Assembly (NCBI GenBank): GCA_006212045.1
Contig: PZPK01000018.1
Coordinates: 1 to 64,000, forward strand
DNA: 64,000 bases
Reading direction: 5' to 3'
From: Oleiphilus sp.
Lineage (GTDB): Bacteria > Pseudomonadota > Gammaproteobacteria > Pseudomonadales > Oleiphilaceae
This document shows, piece after piece, positions 28,939 through 37,735 of the stretch. Both the position numbers and the translations under genes were made by a program. The notes beneath the pieces are model-generated. The model was not told where the DNA came from and made no database searches. It was given only the letters and a program-made list of their open reading frames with translations. Every line of letters starts with the position of its first letter. The stretch's first letter is position 1.

Positions 28939-31353
28939 ATGAGCGAAACTGAAACGTCTATGAAGCCAAAAGAAGTTGCGATCCCTTTGCTGCCCTTGAG
29001 GGATGTTGTGGTATTTCCGCATATGGTGATTCCGCTGTTTGTTGGGCGTGAGAAGTCGATTCTTGCTCTCGAGGCTGCGATGGAGCAGGACAAGAAACTG
29101 CTTCTGGTGACTCAGAAAGAGGCGGTGCATGACGATCCGGGTGTTGAAGAGTTGTACCGGGTTGGTACCGTCGCAACGATCCTGCAGATGCTTAAACTGC
29201 CTGACGGAACGGTAAAGGTGTTGATTGAAGGTGAATACCGGGTCAATGTCGATGATATTCGTGCGGACGCTTTTATGTCGGCCGATGTGTCTGCGGTAGA
29301 GGAGGTATCACCCTCCGACGCCGAGTTGCAGGGCCTCGTCAAAACGCTGATGTCGCAGTTCGAAAAATTCAGCCAGCTGAGCAAAAAAGTTCCCGCTGAA
29401 ATTATTAGCTCACTTTCCAGTATTGAGGAGCCCGAACGCTTGATCGACACGGTGGCGGCCCATCTGGAGTTAAAGATTTCCGACAAGCAGGAAATCCTCG
29501 AAGAGATGGATCTGGCTCAGCGTGTTGAGATGCTGCTGGCGGTTATCGAGGGTGAAGTGGATCTGATTCAGGTCGAAAAAAGAATTCGTGGTCGCGTCAA
29601 AAAGCAGATGGAAAAGAGCCAGCGCGAGTACTATCTGAATGAGCAGATGAAGGCTATTCAGAAAGAAATGGGCAGTCTTGGAGATGGTGGCAATGAATTT
29701 GACGAGCTGGAGAGCCGGATCGGTTCTTCAGGTATGTCCAAAGAGGCGCGGGAAAAGGCCCAGTCCGAACTGAAGAAACTGAAAATGATGTCGCCGATGT
29801 CTTCGGAAGCCTCGGTAGTGAGAAGCTATATCGACTGGCTGGTTGGTCTGCCCTGGAAAAAGCGCAGCAAGGTCCGTCATGACCTTGCCAAGGCAAAGGA
29901 AATTCTGGATGCGGATCATTACGGGCTCGAAGAGGTGAAAGACCGGATTCTGGAGTACCTGGCGGTGCAGGGTCGGGTTAAAAAGCTAAAAGGGCCCGTG
30001 CTGTGTCTGGTAGGGCCTCCCGGGGTAGGGAAGACTTCTTTGGGGCAGTCCATTGCGAAAGCAACCAATCGGAAATATACCCGTGTTGCCTTGGGTGGTT
30101 TGCGGGATGAGGCTGAAATTCGTGGCCACAGAAGAACCTATATAGGTTCCATGCCGGGTAAACTGGTCCAGAAAATGTCCAAAGTGGGCGTGAAAAACCC
30201 TTTGTTTCTCCTGGATGAGGTCGACAAGTTGGGGATGGATCATCGTGGTGATCCTGCTTCAGCATTACTGGAAGTGCTGGATCCAGAGCAGAATCACACC
30301 TTCAATGATCATTATCTGGAAGTGGATTACGATCTGTCGGATGTTATGTTTGTCTGTACTTCTAATTCGATGAATATTCCGCCGGCGTTGATCGATCGAA
30401 TGGAAGTGATTCGAATTCCTGGGTATACGGAAGATGAAAAGGTAAATATTGCTCAGAAATACCTGATTCCGAAACAGTTAAAAGACAATGGTTTGACGCC
30501 GGAAGAGGCGCAATTCGACGAGGATGCGATTCGAAGTATGATTCGCGTCTATACGCGGGAAGCAGGTGTACGGGGGCTCGAGCGTGAGATCTCCAAAGTC
30601 TGCCGCAAGATCGTGAAGGAATTTTCCCTTGGCGTGCAGACTGGTCAGGTATCCGTCACTGAGGATCAGCTGGAACACTACCTGGGCGTTAAAAAATTCC
30701 GCTTCGGCGTGGCAGATGAAAAAGACCAGGTGGGCCAGGTCACCGGTCTTGCCTGGACCCAGGTAGGAGGTGAACTGCTTACGATTGAGTGTACTTCGGT
30801 TCCAGGTAAAGGAAAGGTGGTCAGAACCGGTTCTCTGGGGGATGTCATGCTGGAGTCTATTCAGGCGGCAATGACAGTCGTTCGTAGCCGTTCAGAGGCG
30901 ATGGATATTCCGGTGGATTTTCATGAGGCGCATGATATACACATTCACGTGCCTGAAGGCGCTACGCCAAAAGACGGGCCCAGTGCCGGCATCGCGATGT
31001 GCACTGCAATGGTATCCGCCTTTACCGGAACGCCGGTGAAGGCTGATGTCGCCATGACAGGGGAGATTACCCTGCGTGGGCAGGTATTGGCCATTGGCGG
31101 ATTGAAAGAGAAATTACTGGCGGCCCACAGAGGTGGAATCAAGACGGTGATTATTCCGGAAGAGAATGAAAAAGACCTGAAAGAGATTCCTTCGAACATC
31201 AAAGATGATCTAAAGATTATGCCTGTACGCTGGATTGATGAAGTGCTGGATCTTGCGCTTGCCCAGATTCCGGTCAGAGGAAAGTCGAAAAATCAATCAC
31301 AATCGGGTAAAAAGCCCAATGATGATGCGGCTGAGCGAATAAATACGCATTAG
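28939..31353 (+). CDS. lon: ATP-dependent protease Lon
   Basis: 804 residues. Substrate-binding LonN domain (about 15-210), AAA+ module with Walker A GPPGVGKTS (about 357) and LFLLDEVDKLG, then protease domain with catalytic Ser682 in PKDGPSAGIAM and Lys725 in GGLKEKLLAAHR. Lon degrades misfolded and regulatory proteins. GGAAG precedes the ATG. I saw no clear sigma-32 promoter in the 105 bp upstream, although lon is heat-inducible in many relatives. Confidence 0.98.
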   Translation: MSETETSMKPKEVAIPLLPLRDVVVFPHMVIPLFVGREKSILALEAAMEQDKKLLLVTQKEAVHDDPGVEELYRVGTVATILQMLKLPDGTVKVLIEGEYRVNVDDIRADAFMSADVSAVEEVSPSDAELQGLVKTLMSQFEKFSQLSKKVPAEIISSLSSIEEPERLIDTVAAHLELKISDKQEILEEMDLAQRVEMLLAVIEGEVDLIQVEKRIRGRVKKQMEKSQREYYLNEQMKAIQKEMGSLGDGGNEFDELESRIGSSGMSKEAREKAQSELKKLKMMSPMSSEASVVRSYIDWLVGLPWKKRSKVRHDLAKAKEILDADHYGLEEVKDRILEYLAVQGRVKKLKGPVLCLVGPPGVGKTSLGQSIAKATNRKYTRVALGGLRDEAEIRGHRRTYIGSMPGKLVQKMSKVGVKNPLFLLDEVDKLGMDHRGDPASALLEVLDPEQNHTFNDHYLEVDYDLSDVMFVCTSNSMNIPPALIDRMEVIRIPGYTEDEKVNIAQKYLIPKQLKDNGLTPEEAQFDEDAIRSMIRVYTREAGVRGLEREISKVCRKIVKEFSLGVQTGQVSVTEDQLEHYLGVKKFRFGVADEKDQVGQVTGLAWTQVGGELLTIECTSVPGKGKVVRTGSLGDVMLESIQAAMTVVRSRSEAMDIPVDFHEAHDIHIHVPEGATPKDGPSAGIAMCTAMVSAFTGTPVKADVAMTGEITLRGQVLAIGGLKEKLLAAHRGGIKTVIIPEENEKDLKEIPSNIKDDLKIMPVRWIDEVLDLALAQIPVRGKSKNQSQSGKKPNDDAAERINTH

Positions 31354-31672
31354 CTTGAAGCGCAGCTTGACAGGTCTTTTGGTGTGTTGGTATAAAAACA
31401 ACCTGACGTCAGGCAGCAGCTTCAGGGGGCTCCGACCTCATAAGGTTTCTATCAAGAAAAATAGAAATTTCGCACATACGGTTCGTTATGCTGTAATCGA
31501 AAGATTGTATTCGAACTTGCAAACTGATTTTTGTCGGCTTCTTCGTAATATTTTTCCGGCCTGTTTGAATTTCTGGATGGGCAGGTTACAGTTTGGATGA
31601 GTAGCTGTGTGATGCGAGAACAAAAAAATCGAAAATCCAATCCTAATATAGCAATCACGTAAGGGGTTTAGT
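31354..31672 (+). other. lon-hupB intergenic region with long hupB leader
   Basis: No gene is supported. The region starts with a near-consensus promoter right after the lon stop, so about 270 nt of the region would be transcribed ahead of hupB. It contains an AT-rich hairpin (TTTCTAT 31446-31452 with ATAGAAA 31461-31467) and no convincing terminator. An 81-codon frame (31355-31600) has no ribosome site and atypical composition and was rejected. Confidence 0.5.
31367..31396 (+). promoter_or_regulatory. Near-consensus sigma-70 promoter upstream of hupB
   Basis: TTGACA (31367-31372), 18 bp, TATAAA (31391-31396). It begins only 14 bp after the lon stop and points towards hupB. Confidence 0.7.
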
Positions 31673-31945
31673 GTGAATAAATCTGAACTAATAGATGCAA
31701 TCGCAGATTCAGCAGATATTTCTAAAGCAGCAGCAGGTCGAGCAGTCGATGCCGTTGTAGAATCAGTAACAGGTGCTCTGAAAAAGGGAGATCAGGTGAC
31801 TTTGATCGGCTTTGGCACATTCTCTGTTAAAGAGCGTGCAGCCAGAACTGGTCGTAATCCGCAAACTGGCGCTGAAATTCAAATCGCTGCTGCGAAAATC
31901 CCCAGTTTCAAAGCTGGTAAAGCGTTGAAAGACGCCGTGAACTAA
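31673..31945 (+). CDS. hupB: DNA-binding protein HU
   Basis: 90 residues, a full DNABII fold: [19 protein letters not shown] start, [24 protein letters not shown] beta-arm with the intercalating proline region. HU is a small dimeric nucleoid protein that bends DNA. The start codon is GTG, with AAGGGG 6 nt before it. Position between lon and ppiD is conserved and identifies it as the HU-beta type. Confidence 0.97.
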   Translation: MNKSELIDAIADSADISKAAAGRAVDAVVESVTGALKKGDQVTLIGFGTFSVKERAARTGRNPQTGAEIQIAAAKIPSFKAGKALKDAVN

Positions 31946-31991
31946 ACCCGAAGGGTTCAGCTCGTAGTACGTCAACGGGCTTGTATAAGGC

Positions 31992-32024
31992 AAAAAGGCG
32001 CGCTCCAACCGAACGCGCCTTTTT
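31992..32024 (+). terminator. Rho-independent terminator after hupB
   Basis: AGGCGCG (31996-32002) pairs with CGCGCCT (32014-32020); A-run before, T5 after. Confidence 0.88.
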
Positions 32025-32104
32025 GTATTTTACTCCACCCTGATAACGGGGTTTCAGTAAAAAGCGACCTTAAAGAAAATTCGCATGGGAGTGCAGAAGG
32101 CATC

Positions 32105-33994
32105 ATGCTTCAAGATATAAGAAAAAGTTCCCAGGGTACGGCTGCCAAGATCATTGTCGGTTTGATTATTGTCACCTTTGCCCTATTTGGAGTCGAGTCA
32201 ATCGTCGGCAGTATTGGTGGCGAGCCGGAAGTGGCAGAAGTGAATGGTGAAGGCATCCCTGAATCCGGTTTTCAAAGGGCAGTAAACATCAAGAAGCGCC
32301 AGATGATGGAGCAAATGGGTGAGTTTGCTGATCCCGATCTGATTGATGATGCATTGTTGGGTGCGTCTGTGCTCGAAGGCATGATCGAGCAGGAAGTGTT
32401 AGTTCAGGATGCCAGCGGGAAGTCCCTGTATGTCTCCGACATGGCAATTGATCGATATATCGCGGGCATACCGCAGCTCAAGGAAAACGGTGTCTTCAGT
32501 AACGAGCGTTTGCAGATGCTGTTGCGAAACGCAGGTCTTACTCTGAAAGGCTATCGCGATAGTCTGCGCAAGGAGTTCATGATTGCGCAACCCCGGTCTG
32601 CTCTGGTTGCATCATCCTTTATCCTCGAAGAGGAAACTAATGAAATTGTGGCGCTGGACCGACAGAAGAGATCGTTCGGGTCGCTTGTCGTAAAAAGTGA
32701 AGATTATCTGGATTCGGTTGTAGTGAGCGATGATGAGGTGCAGCAATATTACGATGAGCACAAGTCGGAATTCATCAAGCCTGAGAGTGTCGATGTTTCT
32801 TATCTGAAGATAGAGCGATCGGCCCTCGCGTCGAATGTGGAAATATCCGAACAGGAAATAGAGAAGTTATATGAGAGTGAAGTAGAGGCGTTTGAGTCGA
32901 GTGAGCAACGGGATGCTTCTCATATTCTGATTAAAATTGATGATGACAGATCGCAGGAAGAGGCTCTGGCACTGATCACGGACATACAGTCCCGACTGGC
33001 CGCTGGTGAAGACTTTGCAACGCTGGCTTCAGAGTTGTCTGAAGATGATGGCTCCGCCAAGGCGGGGGGTAGTCTGGGTGCGGCTGAGCGAGGCGTCTAT
33101 GTTTCCGAATTTGAAGATGCCTTATTTGCTTTGGAAGAAGGTGCATTGTCTGAGCCGGTTAAAACCGAGTTTGGCTATCATCTGATCAAGCTTGACCGTG
33201 TTGTTGAATCCGGTGCTCCGTCTCTGGATGACGTTCGGGATTCTCTGGAGCAGCGTCTGATGGATCAAAAACTGGACGAAGCTTATGCGGAGATGGCGGA
33301 ACAGCTGGCGGACATCAGTTATGCCTCGGCACATCTGGCAGAACCCTCGGACGAACTGGGTCTCGAAATATATCAATTGGCAGGCGTCTCCAGTGAAACA
33401 GCGGACCCCTTGTTTTCAAGCCCAAAAATTCAGCGCGTTCTGTTTTCAGAAGAACTGCTTAAAGACGAAATCAACAGTGTGCTAATAGAGCCGGAAGAGG
33501 GCGTCGGCGTGGTATTTCATGTAGATGCCTACCATGAGGCAGGAACCAAGGCTTTTGCACAGGTAAAGGGTGAGATTCGGGAGTTGCTGATGAACCGGAA
33601 AGCGGCAGAGTTTGCAAAATCTGTTGGTCAGGCCTTTGTCGTGCGCGTTGTGTCAGGAGAGGCTCCGGAAATTGTTGCCGAAGACATGGGCTTTGACTGG
33701 GAAATCAGTGAAGGCGTGGAGCGCAATAGTCAGACTCATACCCCTGATTTGCTGCAAAAAGCGTTTGCAATCAAGAAATCGGATGAGCTGAAAGATACTG
33801 TTGTGGGCTATGAGGCGGATGGCGGGGACTATAAGGTTGTTCACTTGCTTGACGTTATTCCCGGCGCTGGTGACGAGTTGTCTGACGAAGAGAGCTCTTC
33901 GATCAAGCGCGTGTTGGCCGATAGTAATGGTGGTGTTGACTACCGGGCCTATAAGTCAATTGCACAGCGCAAGGCAGTGATAGAAAAACTTTGA
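32105..33994 (+). CDS. ppiD: Periplasmic folding chaperone PpiD
   Basis: 629 residues. One N-terminal transmembrane anchor (about 13-36, IIVGLIIVTFALFGVESIV), a SurA-like N-terminal chaperone region (to about 240), a parvulin domain (about 265-365, ASHILIKI to GYHLIKLD) and a C-terminal domain. PpiD sits at the Sec translocon and helps newly exported proteins; its parvulin domain often has little PPIase activity. GAAGG precedes the ATG. A strong terminator follows. Confidence 0.95.
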   Translation: MLQDIRKSSQGTAAKIIVGLIIVTFALFGVESIVGSIGGEPEVAEVNGEGIPESGFQRAVNIKKRQMMEQMGEFADPDLIDDALLGASVLEGMIEQEVLVQDASGKSLYVSDMAIDRYIAGIPQLKENGVFSNERLQMLLRNAGLTLKGYRDSLRKEFMIAQPRSALVASSFILEEETNEIVALDRQKRSFGSLVVKSEDYLDSVVVSDDEVQQYYDEHKSEFIKPESVDVSYLKIERSALASNVEISEQEIEKLYESEVEAFESSEQRDASHILIKIDDDRSQEEALALITDIQSRLAAGEDFATLASELSEDDGSAKAGGSLGAAERGVYVSEFEDALFALEEGALSEPVKTEFGYHLIKLDRVVESGAPSLDDVRDSLEQRLMDQKLDEAYAEMAEQLADISYASAHLAEPSDELGLEIYQLAGVSSETADPLFSSPKIQRVLFSEELLKDEINSVLIEPEEGVGVVFHVDAYHEAGTKAFAQVKGEIRELLMNRKAAEFAKSVGQAFVVRVVSGEAPEIVAEDMGFDWEISEGVERNSQTHTPDLLQKAFAIKKSDELKDTVVGYEADGGDYKVVHLLDVIPGAGDELSDEESSSIKRVLADSNGGVDYRAYKSIAQRKAVIEKL

Positions 33995-34000
33995 TAATGC

Positions 34001-34026
34001 AAAGGGGCCAGCGGCCCCTTTTTTTT
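34001..34026 (+). terminator. Rho-independent terminator after ppiD
   Basis: GGGGCC (34004-34009) pairs with GGCCCC (34013-34018) across three bases, followed by eight T. It separates ppiD from the next operon. Confidence 0.9.
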
Positions 34027-34062
34027 GCCTTTGAGGGACCATGACACACAGGCAAAACTTTT

Positions 34063-34090
34063 TTGAGTACTGGTTATCTTTCCCTATTTT
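34063..34090 (+). promoter_or_regulatory. Possible promoter for the C39 peptidase operon
   Basis: TTGAGT (34063-34068), 16 bp, TATTTT (34085-34090). Four of six matches in each hexamer; it is the best candidate in the gap. A 6-bp inverted repeat, TAACCT (34111-34116) and AGGTTA (34125-34130), lies just downstream and could be an operator. Confidence 0.35.
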
Positions 34091-34173
34091 CTAATTAATG
34101 TATCTTTGCGTAACCTTCAAACTCAGGTTATATCGGCCGATTGGATTAACCCGAAAATCTGGCGCACCTTTAA

Positions 34174-34983
34174 ATGATACTAGTTACTACAGCCTCAATA
34201 CTGCTTATTAATCTTGTTCATCAATTCAAGGAAATTGAGCCTCAGCCACAAGGTGTCGTACATATAGAGGTCCAGAATGAAGCCGGAGACTATCTGATTG
34301 ATCAGGAGGCTGTTCTCGAACCGCTATCAATCGTCAAGTACAGGAACATCGTACGGCAGGCTTATGACTACAGTTGTGGCTCTGCGGCTTTGACAACTGT
34401 TCTGCAGCATTATCTGGGGCGTAACTTTCAGGAAAGACAGGTAATGGAGGGTTTGCTTCATTACGGGGAAAACGAACGAATTGTCGAGCGGCGCGGCTTT
34501 TCGATGCTGGATATGAAGCGCCTGGTGACGGCCTTGGGCTTTCCAGCAGGTGGCTTCAAGGCAGAAATTCAGGATTTGATTGAGTTGGATCACCCGGCCA
34601 TTGTACCAATTCAGTATTCAGGTTTTAAACACTTCGTCGTTGTAAAAACGATCAAAGACGGCAGGGTATTTATTGCGGATCCTTCCAAAGGAAATCTCAC
34701 GTTTACACTGAGTCGATTTGAGGAGGCCTGGGATCAGAATGTACTGTTTGTCATTTTTCCGGGTGATACCAAGCCGATCGACGGTCTGGAACTGAAGGAA
34801 GAAGATCTGCGTTTCATTGATGACCAAACGCTATCGCTACAGGCATTCCAGGTGATACCGGACTACTACGATATGCGGCAATTTCGTTTGCAGAATGAGA
34901 TGGAGAGGCAGCGTAACAATCCGGAAGATTCCAGGTTCCGGGTAAACAATACAACGAAAAGATTGCATTACAGACGAAACTAG
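34174..34983 (+). CDS. C39-family cysteine peptidase (FapD-like)
   Basis: 269 residues. A short hydrophobic N-terminal stretch (1-16) is followed by a C39 papain-like domain with Cys68 in YDYSCGSAAL, His153 in GFKHFVVV and Asp169 in FIADPSKG, a complete triad; Gln62 may form the oxyanion hole. Unlike bacteriocin exporters it has no ABC transporter domains. Stand-alone C39 peptidases next to an outer-membrane barrel occur as FapD in Pseudomonas amyloid export, and the next gene is such a barrel. The C-terminal 60 residues are polar and unassigned. The start has a weak ribosome site. The substrate is unknown; no double-glycine leader peptide gene is seen. Confidence 0.75.
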   Translation: MILVTTASILLINLVHQFKEIEPQPQGVVHIEVQNEAGDYLIDQEAVLEPLSIVKYRNIVRQAYDYSCGSAALTTVLQHYLGRNFQERQVMEGLLHYGENERIVERRGFSMLDMKRLVTALGFPAGGFKAEIQDLIELDHPAIVPIQYSGFKHFVVVKTIKDGRVFIADPSKGNLTFTLSRFEEAWDQNVLFVIFPGDTKPIDGLELKEEDLRFIDDQTLSLQAFQVIPDYYDMRQFRLQNEMERQRNNPEDSRFRVNNTTKRLHYRRN

Positions 34984-34984
34984 A

Positions 34985-36034
34985 ATGAAAAATCGAAGTG
35001 ATGAATTCATGGATAATACACATAAATTGAAACAGCTACTTACCGCTGCACTTTTGCTGCTACTGACATTCGCCTGGTCGACCAGAGTCTCTGCCGAAGA
35101 GTCTAATGTTGACAAGGCGCGTGAGGCCCTGGCACAACAGGATGGAGATGAAAGTACCACCAAACAGCTCGAGGAAGTTTTTCAGGCGACTGAGAAAAAC
35201 TATTCGCTGTTGAAATCCGGCGGCAAATCGTTGAGCTATTCTCTTGATTATTCTTACACTTCTGACAGCCGTATCGATCTTGAGGTTGTGAACAACGTGG
35301 TCCGGAATGCGGACGTAAACCCCAGTTCTACCCACTCATTTACTAATAGCTTTGCGTTCAGCTACGGAATCCTGAATAACCTTACCTTGAATACCCGTAT
35401 TCCGCTGTCGAGTCGATACAATACAGGACAGGATCTGTCTGTGACGGATTGGGGCGATGTCAGTCTGGGCGTGCGCTGGCAGCCTTTCGAGTATATACCG
35501 GGCAAGCCTACGGTAAATCTGAGTTCATCCATCAGTACCAAGACTGGCGTCAGTCCATACGAGATTGATACGCAAAGACGTCTGCCGACAGGCAGCGGAA
35601 CCTACTCTTTGTCGACAACGATGAGTGTTTCAAAGGTGCTCGACCCGGTGGTGGTGTTTGGCTCGATAGGTTCTACCTACACCTTTGAGGAAACCGGCCT
35701 GAACCAGGCTCGGGGTGGACGTATTCTGAAAACAGTTCAGCAGGGGCAGAGTTTCTCCTTATCCGGCGGCTTTTCTTACTCGCTGTCCTATGATACGTCA
35801 CTGAGTATTTCTACGCAGGTGGGTTACGGCACAGGCACCACGCTTTATTTCAGTGATGGCACCAGTGTCTCAACCAACGATTCCATGAACGGATCCATGA
35901 ACTTTTCTCTTGGTATCAGGATTGACCCCAAGACGATCATCAACACCAGTTTCGGCTTTGGTTTAACTGAAGATGCATCTGACTTTAACGTGGGTGTGTC
36001 CTATCCGATCAATATTGGTGCATTTACTTGGTAG
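34985..36034 (+). CDS. Outer-membrane beta-barrel protein (FapF/MetA-pathway-like)
   Basis: 349 residues. Signal peptide ending RVSA/EE, then a short charged helix (about residues 36-70, VDKAREALAQQ and TTKQLEEVFQATEKNY), then alternating strands to the C-terminus, with WGDVSLGVRW in the style of the Phenol_MetA_deg barrel family, to which FapF-like pores are related. A helical plug before a barrel, preceded by a C39 peptidase gene, recalls FapF. ATG at 34985 is 1 nt after the upstream stop; ATG at 35009 would give a more standard signal peptide. Role inferred as outer-membrane channel; cargo unknown. Confidence 0.65.
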   Translation: MKNRSDEFMDNTHKLKQLLTAALLLLLTFAWSTRVSAEESNVDKAREALAQQDGDESTTKQLEEVFQATEKNYSLLKSGGKSLSYSLDYSYTSDSRIDLEVVNNVVRNADVNPSSTHSFTNSFAFSYGILNNLTLNTRIPLSSRYNTGQDLSVTDWGDVSLGVRWQPFEYIPGKPTVNLSSSISTKTGVSPYEIDTQRRLPTGSGTYSLSTTMSVSKVLDPVVVFGSIGSTYTFEETGLNQARGGRILKTVQQGQSFSLSGGFSYSLSYDTSLSISTQVGYGTGTTLYFSDGTSVSTNDSMNGSMNFSLGIRIDPKTIINTSFGFGLTEDASDFNVGVSYPINIGAFTW

Positions 36035-36064
36035 TTGTGGCTACGATTGGGGGAGTGAACTAAC

Positions 36065-37735
36065 GTGGCTAGCACTACGCACATGCTGAGACGAACAATC
36101 ACCTGGGTTGTCGTTCTGACGCTGGCTTTTCCGGCGCACATACTCGCGCAGGTGGCTAACGGTATCACCATTGATACCAAGGCGATGTCACTTGGGGGGG
36201 CGGTTGTCTCTGATACCGATCCTCACCTGGCAGCTGTCTATCATAACCCCGCTGGTCTGGCCAAACTTAAGGAGATGCAGTTCGAAGTCGATCAGATGAT
36301 TATCGGACTGGATTTGGATGCGACCTATTATGCCGATGACGATTATCGTTTATTCGGGCTGGAAGGAAACGGTTTCAACACCTATGACCCGAGCGTACCG
36401 CGTGATCCGGTCATTGGTGGTGATGGTATTGGTCAGAGCCATACCGGGAAAGCCTCAGTGTATATCCCCGGTTTTGGTCTGCAGCAGATGCCCTGGAGTG
36501 GTCCTACACCATTGCCCTTCCAAATCGGATTCTCGGTGAATCCACCGGGCTCCAAGTTTACCTTCGGCAACAAAAACTACATGCATTCTGCGGGTAACTT
36601 CTTCAAGAATGCCCGAGATGATGGTCGGTTTCTGGCAAAAGAAGCAGCGCTTCAGCGTTACACCTATTTTTCCCCGGCAGTGGGTTACGAGATCAGTGAC
36701 GAATGGTCTGTCGGGATGGGTGTTCAGTTATCGCATCAGGGCTTCTATATTGCCCAGAACAACCGGGCGCCCAACCTCCTTATCGCGGTTATCGAGATCC
36801 TGCAGGATGCCTTTGCCTGTGAGTTTGATAAGCCCATCGGCAAGCGGCGAGATCCCCTGCAGCCATTCCTGTCCATGTGCCAGGGGAACATCGGCCCTTG
36901 GGACGATATCGGGCGTATCGATATCGATATGCAGGAAACCCTTTCTCCTACCTATAATTTTGGTGTGCTGTGGACGCCATCGGAATGGTTTTCCTGGGGG
37001 GCTTCCTATATGAGTGGTTCCGAGATGGAGCTTAAGGGCACCTTTTTGATGGACTATACCGATGAGTGGACAGCATTCTGGCAGGGTTTCAATGCATCCA
37101 TCATTGGAGCGATTACCGCCGCTATTTTGGGTCTTCCAAGAGGGGTGCCAAGAGAGTCGGGCCATATCACGATGGACTTTGAAACGCCGCAAATGTTTAA
37201 AACCGGTATGAGTATTGGTTTGACGCCCAGCTTTACACTTAGCATGGACGCTACCTGGACAGACTGGAGTGTTTGGGAGGAGTTTGAGTTCAACTTTGAC
37301 CGCAGACTCGAGATGCTTTCAACCGCCAGACTGCTTTCTACGTTCGTAACAGATACTTCGCTCCGATTGCCGGTCGGTCTGAAAGATACCTGGCATTACG
37401 GCTTTGGTCTAACGCACCATATCAATTCGCGTCTGGATATACGCTATGGGCTCGAGCTGCGTAAATCTCCGGCCGATCGTGATGTGTTTGGTCCTGTTCC
37501 TATCGGTGACATGAAAACCTGGGGTATTGGCTTCGGTTACAAGTGGGATAAACAAACGCAAGTGAGTTCCAGCATCTTTTACATGCAGTCAACGGACTAC
37601 ATTCCCAGCAATACAAGTTGTAACTTGAACTGTACCAATCTCACCAACGTTATCTATAACCCTTATGCCGGGCTTGATGTAAAATTCTCTACCAGGATAT
37701 TTGGCTTGGGAGTGAGCTTCAGGCGACAATTCTGA
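36065..37735 (+). CDS. FadL/OmpP1 family outer-membrane transporter
   Basis: 556 residues, longer than E. coli FadL (about 446). Signal peptide ends HILA/QV; then the family hallmark NGITIDTKAMSLGGAVVSDTD with HNPAGLAKL (the NPAG box), followed by many amphipathic strands and a C-terminal aromatic strand ending FRRQF. FadL proteins carry fatty acids or other hydrophobics through the outer membrane. Two cysteine pairs in loop-like segments (near 252/273 and 519/523) may form disulfides. The start is GTG with GGGGGAG 9 nt before it. It overlaps the next gene by 1 nt (TGATG). A VolA-like lipase gene is convergent beyond. Confidence 0.88.
   Translation: MASTTHMLRRTITWVVVLTLAFPAHILAQVANGITIDTKAMSLGGAVVSDTDPHLAAVYHNPAGLAKLKEMQFEVDQMIIGLDLDATYYADDDYRLFGLEGNGFNTYDPSVPRDPVIGGDGIGQSHTGKASVYIPGFGLQQMPWSGPTPLPFQIGFSVNPPGSKFTFGNKNYMHSAGNFFKNARDDGRFLAKEAALQRYTYFSPAVGYEISDEWSVGMGVQLSHQGFYIAQNNRAPNLLIAVIEILQDAFACEFDKPIGKRRDPLQPFLSMCQGNIGPWDDIGRIDIDMQETLSPTYNFGVLWTPSEWFSWGASYMSGSEMELKGTFLMDYTDEWTAFWQGFNASIIGAITAAILGLPRGVPRESGHITMDFETPQMFKTGMSIGLTPSFTLSMDATWTDWSVWEEFEFNFDRRLEMLSTARLLSTFVTDTSLRLPVGLKDTWHYGFGLTHHINSRLDIRYGLELRKSPADRDVFGPVPIGDMKTWGIGFGYKWDKQTQVSSSIFYMQSTDYIPSNTSCNLNCTNLTNVIYNPYAGLDVKFSTRIFGLGVSFRRQF

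Noticed and set aside
31355-31600. 81-codon frame between lon and hupB
   Set aside because: No ribosome site, unusual amino acid composition, and it overlaps the promoter and leader of hupB.
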